Part shown: in pieces, positions 63,601-64,000 of the stretch
Numbering within the stretch: position 1 is the first letter of the stretch
Layout of the letters: the number at the start of each line of letters is the position of its first letter
Source of the DNA: CAADGY01 sp900696665
GTDB lineage: Bacteria; Acidobacteriota; Terriglobia; Bryobacterales; Bryobacteraceae
Length of the DNA: 64,000 bases
Direction: 5' to 3'
NCBI GenBank assembly: GCA_035063885.1
Contig: JAPSFM010000012.1
Span: forward strand, 25,986 to 89,985
Notes under the pieces: model-generated
Databases searched by the model: none
What the model saw: the letters and a program-made list of their open reading frames with translations, nothing else
Told to the model about the DNA's origin: nothing
Translations under genes and position numbers: made by a program

Positions 63601-63844
63601 CGGGAACGTGGGCAGGAACACGATTGTCGGACCTGGGCTATTCACAATCGACGCCGCGCTCGCAAAGGCATTTCCCGTCTGGAAGGAACGGGCAAAGTTG
63701 CAGTTCCGCGGGGAGTTTTTCAATGTTATGAATCGACCAAATTTCGGAAACCCGAATGGCAGTCTGATCTCTCCTGCATTCGGAAGAATCCTTGGTGCCG
63801 GACCGGCCCGGCAGATTCAACTCGCACTCAAACTTCTCTTCTGA
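60641..63844 (+). CDS. Oar-like TonB-dependent receptor 4 (regulon member)
   Basis: A 1067-residue outer-membrane receptor with signal peptide 1-24 (TPLAAQ), a carboxypeptidase-regulatory-like domain at about 27-112 (GHVADISGASVSGAAV), a plug (MVELPLSGRSPASL, AGGRSGANNFLLDNTRYN, IQVVTRSGTNEIHGSVFEFHR) and a barrel ending LALKLLF. GGAGG lies 5 bases before the ATG. It is the uptake gene of the GntR regulon, so its ligand should be the oligosaccharide released by the exported glycosidase-like proteins. Confidence 0.9.
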   Translation: MSCQKLCFFFLPAAFLLAVTPLAAQTTASIAGHVADISGASVSGAAVLVTNEATGLTRSVISQPDGAYLFTQLPPGAYRIEATAPGFKKTVRTGITLSVQENARIEFQLSPGDVVESVLVTGEAPQVDTRQASIGALMDSKRMVELPLSGRSPASLLVLIPTVTNVSAGSRPTSYSVNANVAGGRSGANNFLLDNTRYNSIQYGEGNPLPPPDFLSEFKVTTNAYDAEKGMASAATIQVVTRSGTNEIHGSVFEFHRNNHLTARNFFAPTTPFLAQNQFGATLGAPIVKNKLFGFFGWQSTRIREAQLSNSAYPPTELERAGNFSQSRGGIPRDPLTGEPFPGGVIPQARIDPAAARYIGAFPFSNRSDGRFEILRPRAEDGEQYVARADYNLSSSNQLTGRYWFSDGSLLGPTGDIPFGQGLYGLRFQNLNISDTHTFSPSVLNTFSFGWNRKFETSTNRGTPFASPQEVGVKLPTPLTSPYPPGVSITGRVSVSPRTAGVPLRLDNNFDFSDTVAWIKGKSTWKFGASFMPIRFGPDYAAFDNGRFTFNGQFTGNALADFMLGRPSFMQMLIERENHRTYVLGFFAQNDYRVNQRLTLNLGVRYHYEEPTWQVDGYSSNFIPGRQSTRFPNAPAGMVYAGDDGVPRGIFNKDRNNFAPRVGLAYDLFGNGKTSLRAGYGVFTQPYMNGHSQFISLNQPFLPIYNLNSVASFSDPFEGRSLGFGVVPGDPLAQFNPETGEAVFVLPVTGWSVNPDFPNPYVQQYSFSIQHQLPQNVAMEISYIGNSGRKLSQFYQYNPALPGPGATLANTEQRRRYNPRQVGSMIRIQNGGNSNFNGLAVLVKKRFSHGFLFDANYTWMKSLDDLSAPNANRYQNPDNLRADYALADFHKSHVFSASWVWELPLLRDSGLIGRHVLGGWQFSGLGRLATGNPLTVVSGRDNSLTAVGNDRPNVLGDPILPSDRARSAIINRYFDTSVFQANAQGTFGNVGRNTIVGPGLFTIDAALAKAFPVWKERAKLQFRGEFFNVMNRPNFGNPNGSLISPAFGRILGAGPARQIQLALKLLF

Positions 63845-63870
63845 TATGGGGCGACCTTGTCAAGGGTTCA

Positions 63871-63892
63871 CGAAAAGCGCGGCTTTCGTTTT
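63871..63892 (+). terminator. Intrinsic terminator after TonB receptor 4
   Basis: CGAAAAGC (63871-63878) pairs with GCTTTCG (63882-63888) leaving one bulged A, with a GCG loop and TTTT (63889-63892) directly after. It lies 26 bases past the stop. The rest of the sequence to 64000 shows nothing recognisable. Confidence 0.5.
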
Positions 63893-64000
63893 CGACGAGA
63901 GTTGAACCAAGCCTGAAGACAGCAGAGCAGGTGACAGGACAAGAGGCAAATGCGACGGTTGATCACTCTGATATCCGCGGGTCGAGACCGCACAGTCGTG

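Noticed and set aside
1..64000. CRISPR arrays, insertion sequences, tRNA and rRNA genes
   Set aside because: I looked through the intergenic gaps for direct repeats, terminal inverted repeats and cloverleaf-like segments and saw none that I could support by eye.

Overview
The window is high-GC, densely coded DNA with no rRNA, tRNA, CRISPR array, transposase or phage gene that I can recognise. It most resembles Acidobacteriota of the Bryobacterales / Candidatus Solibacter type. The reasons are four giant Oar-like TonB-dependent receptors with an N-terminal carboxypeptidase-regulatory-like domain and no SusD partner, many Tat- or Sec-exported carbohydrate enzymes, and a run of enolase-superfamily, Gfo/Idh/MocA and amidohydrolase genes. 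This assignment is inference from gene content.

Layout. 0-11 kb: a neutral-ceramidase-like secreted protein, two TonB receptors, and a three-gene minus-strand operon of TIM-barrel hydrolases/oxidoreductases. 11-22 kb: a divergent LysR gene and a plus-strand operon (enolase-type dehydratase, ACS-type MFS carrier, DapA-family lyase, Gfo/Idh protein, a 1605-residue esterase-glycosidase fusion, GarR-like reductase), probably for uronate/aldarate use. 22-28 kb: a minus-strand operon (polysaccharide deacetylase, double alpha/beta-hydrolase, glycosidase-like protein) whose last two genes are the unfused counterpart of the 1605-residue protein. 28-35 kb: a third TonB receptor and an operon of 2-hydroxyacid dehydrogenase, GH29 alpha-L-fucosidase and threonine dehydratase. 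35-46.5 kb: more general genes (zinc-ribbon membrane protein, YtxH, 1-pyrroline-5-carboxylate dehydrogenase, MscS, hybrid histidine kinase, an orphan enolase-family dehydratase, YchF-like ATPase, MoxR, eRF1-like protein).

46.7-63.9 kb is the most striking part: a self-contained catabolic island. It holds two tandem hexosaminidase-like proteins, a PTE-like lactonase candidate, a SelA-like PLP enzyme, a DMT transporter split into two half-proteins, a Gfo/Idh dehydrogenase, an Atu3266-type deacetylase, a Tat-exported glycosidase-like protein, an unknown TIM-barrel-like protein, a FadR-type GntR regulator and a fourth TonB receptor. Every transcription unit here begins at one of four near-identical 19-bp palindromes (TTGYA-N9-TACAA), very probably the operator of that GntR protein. 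The enzyme set fits uptake of an N-acetylated amino-sugar glycan followed by a non-phosphorylative oxidative route (oxidation, lactone opening, deacetylation, ammonia elimination). The operators are seen directly; the pathway is inferred.

Stop/start overlaps of 4-5 bp (ATGA, GTGA, TTGA, TGATG) join most operon neighbours, so transcription units can be read with good confidence.
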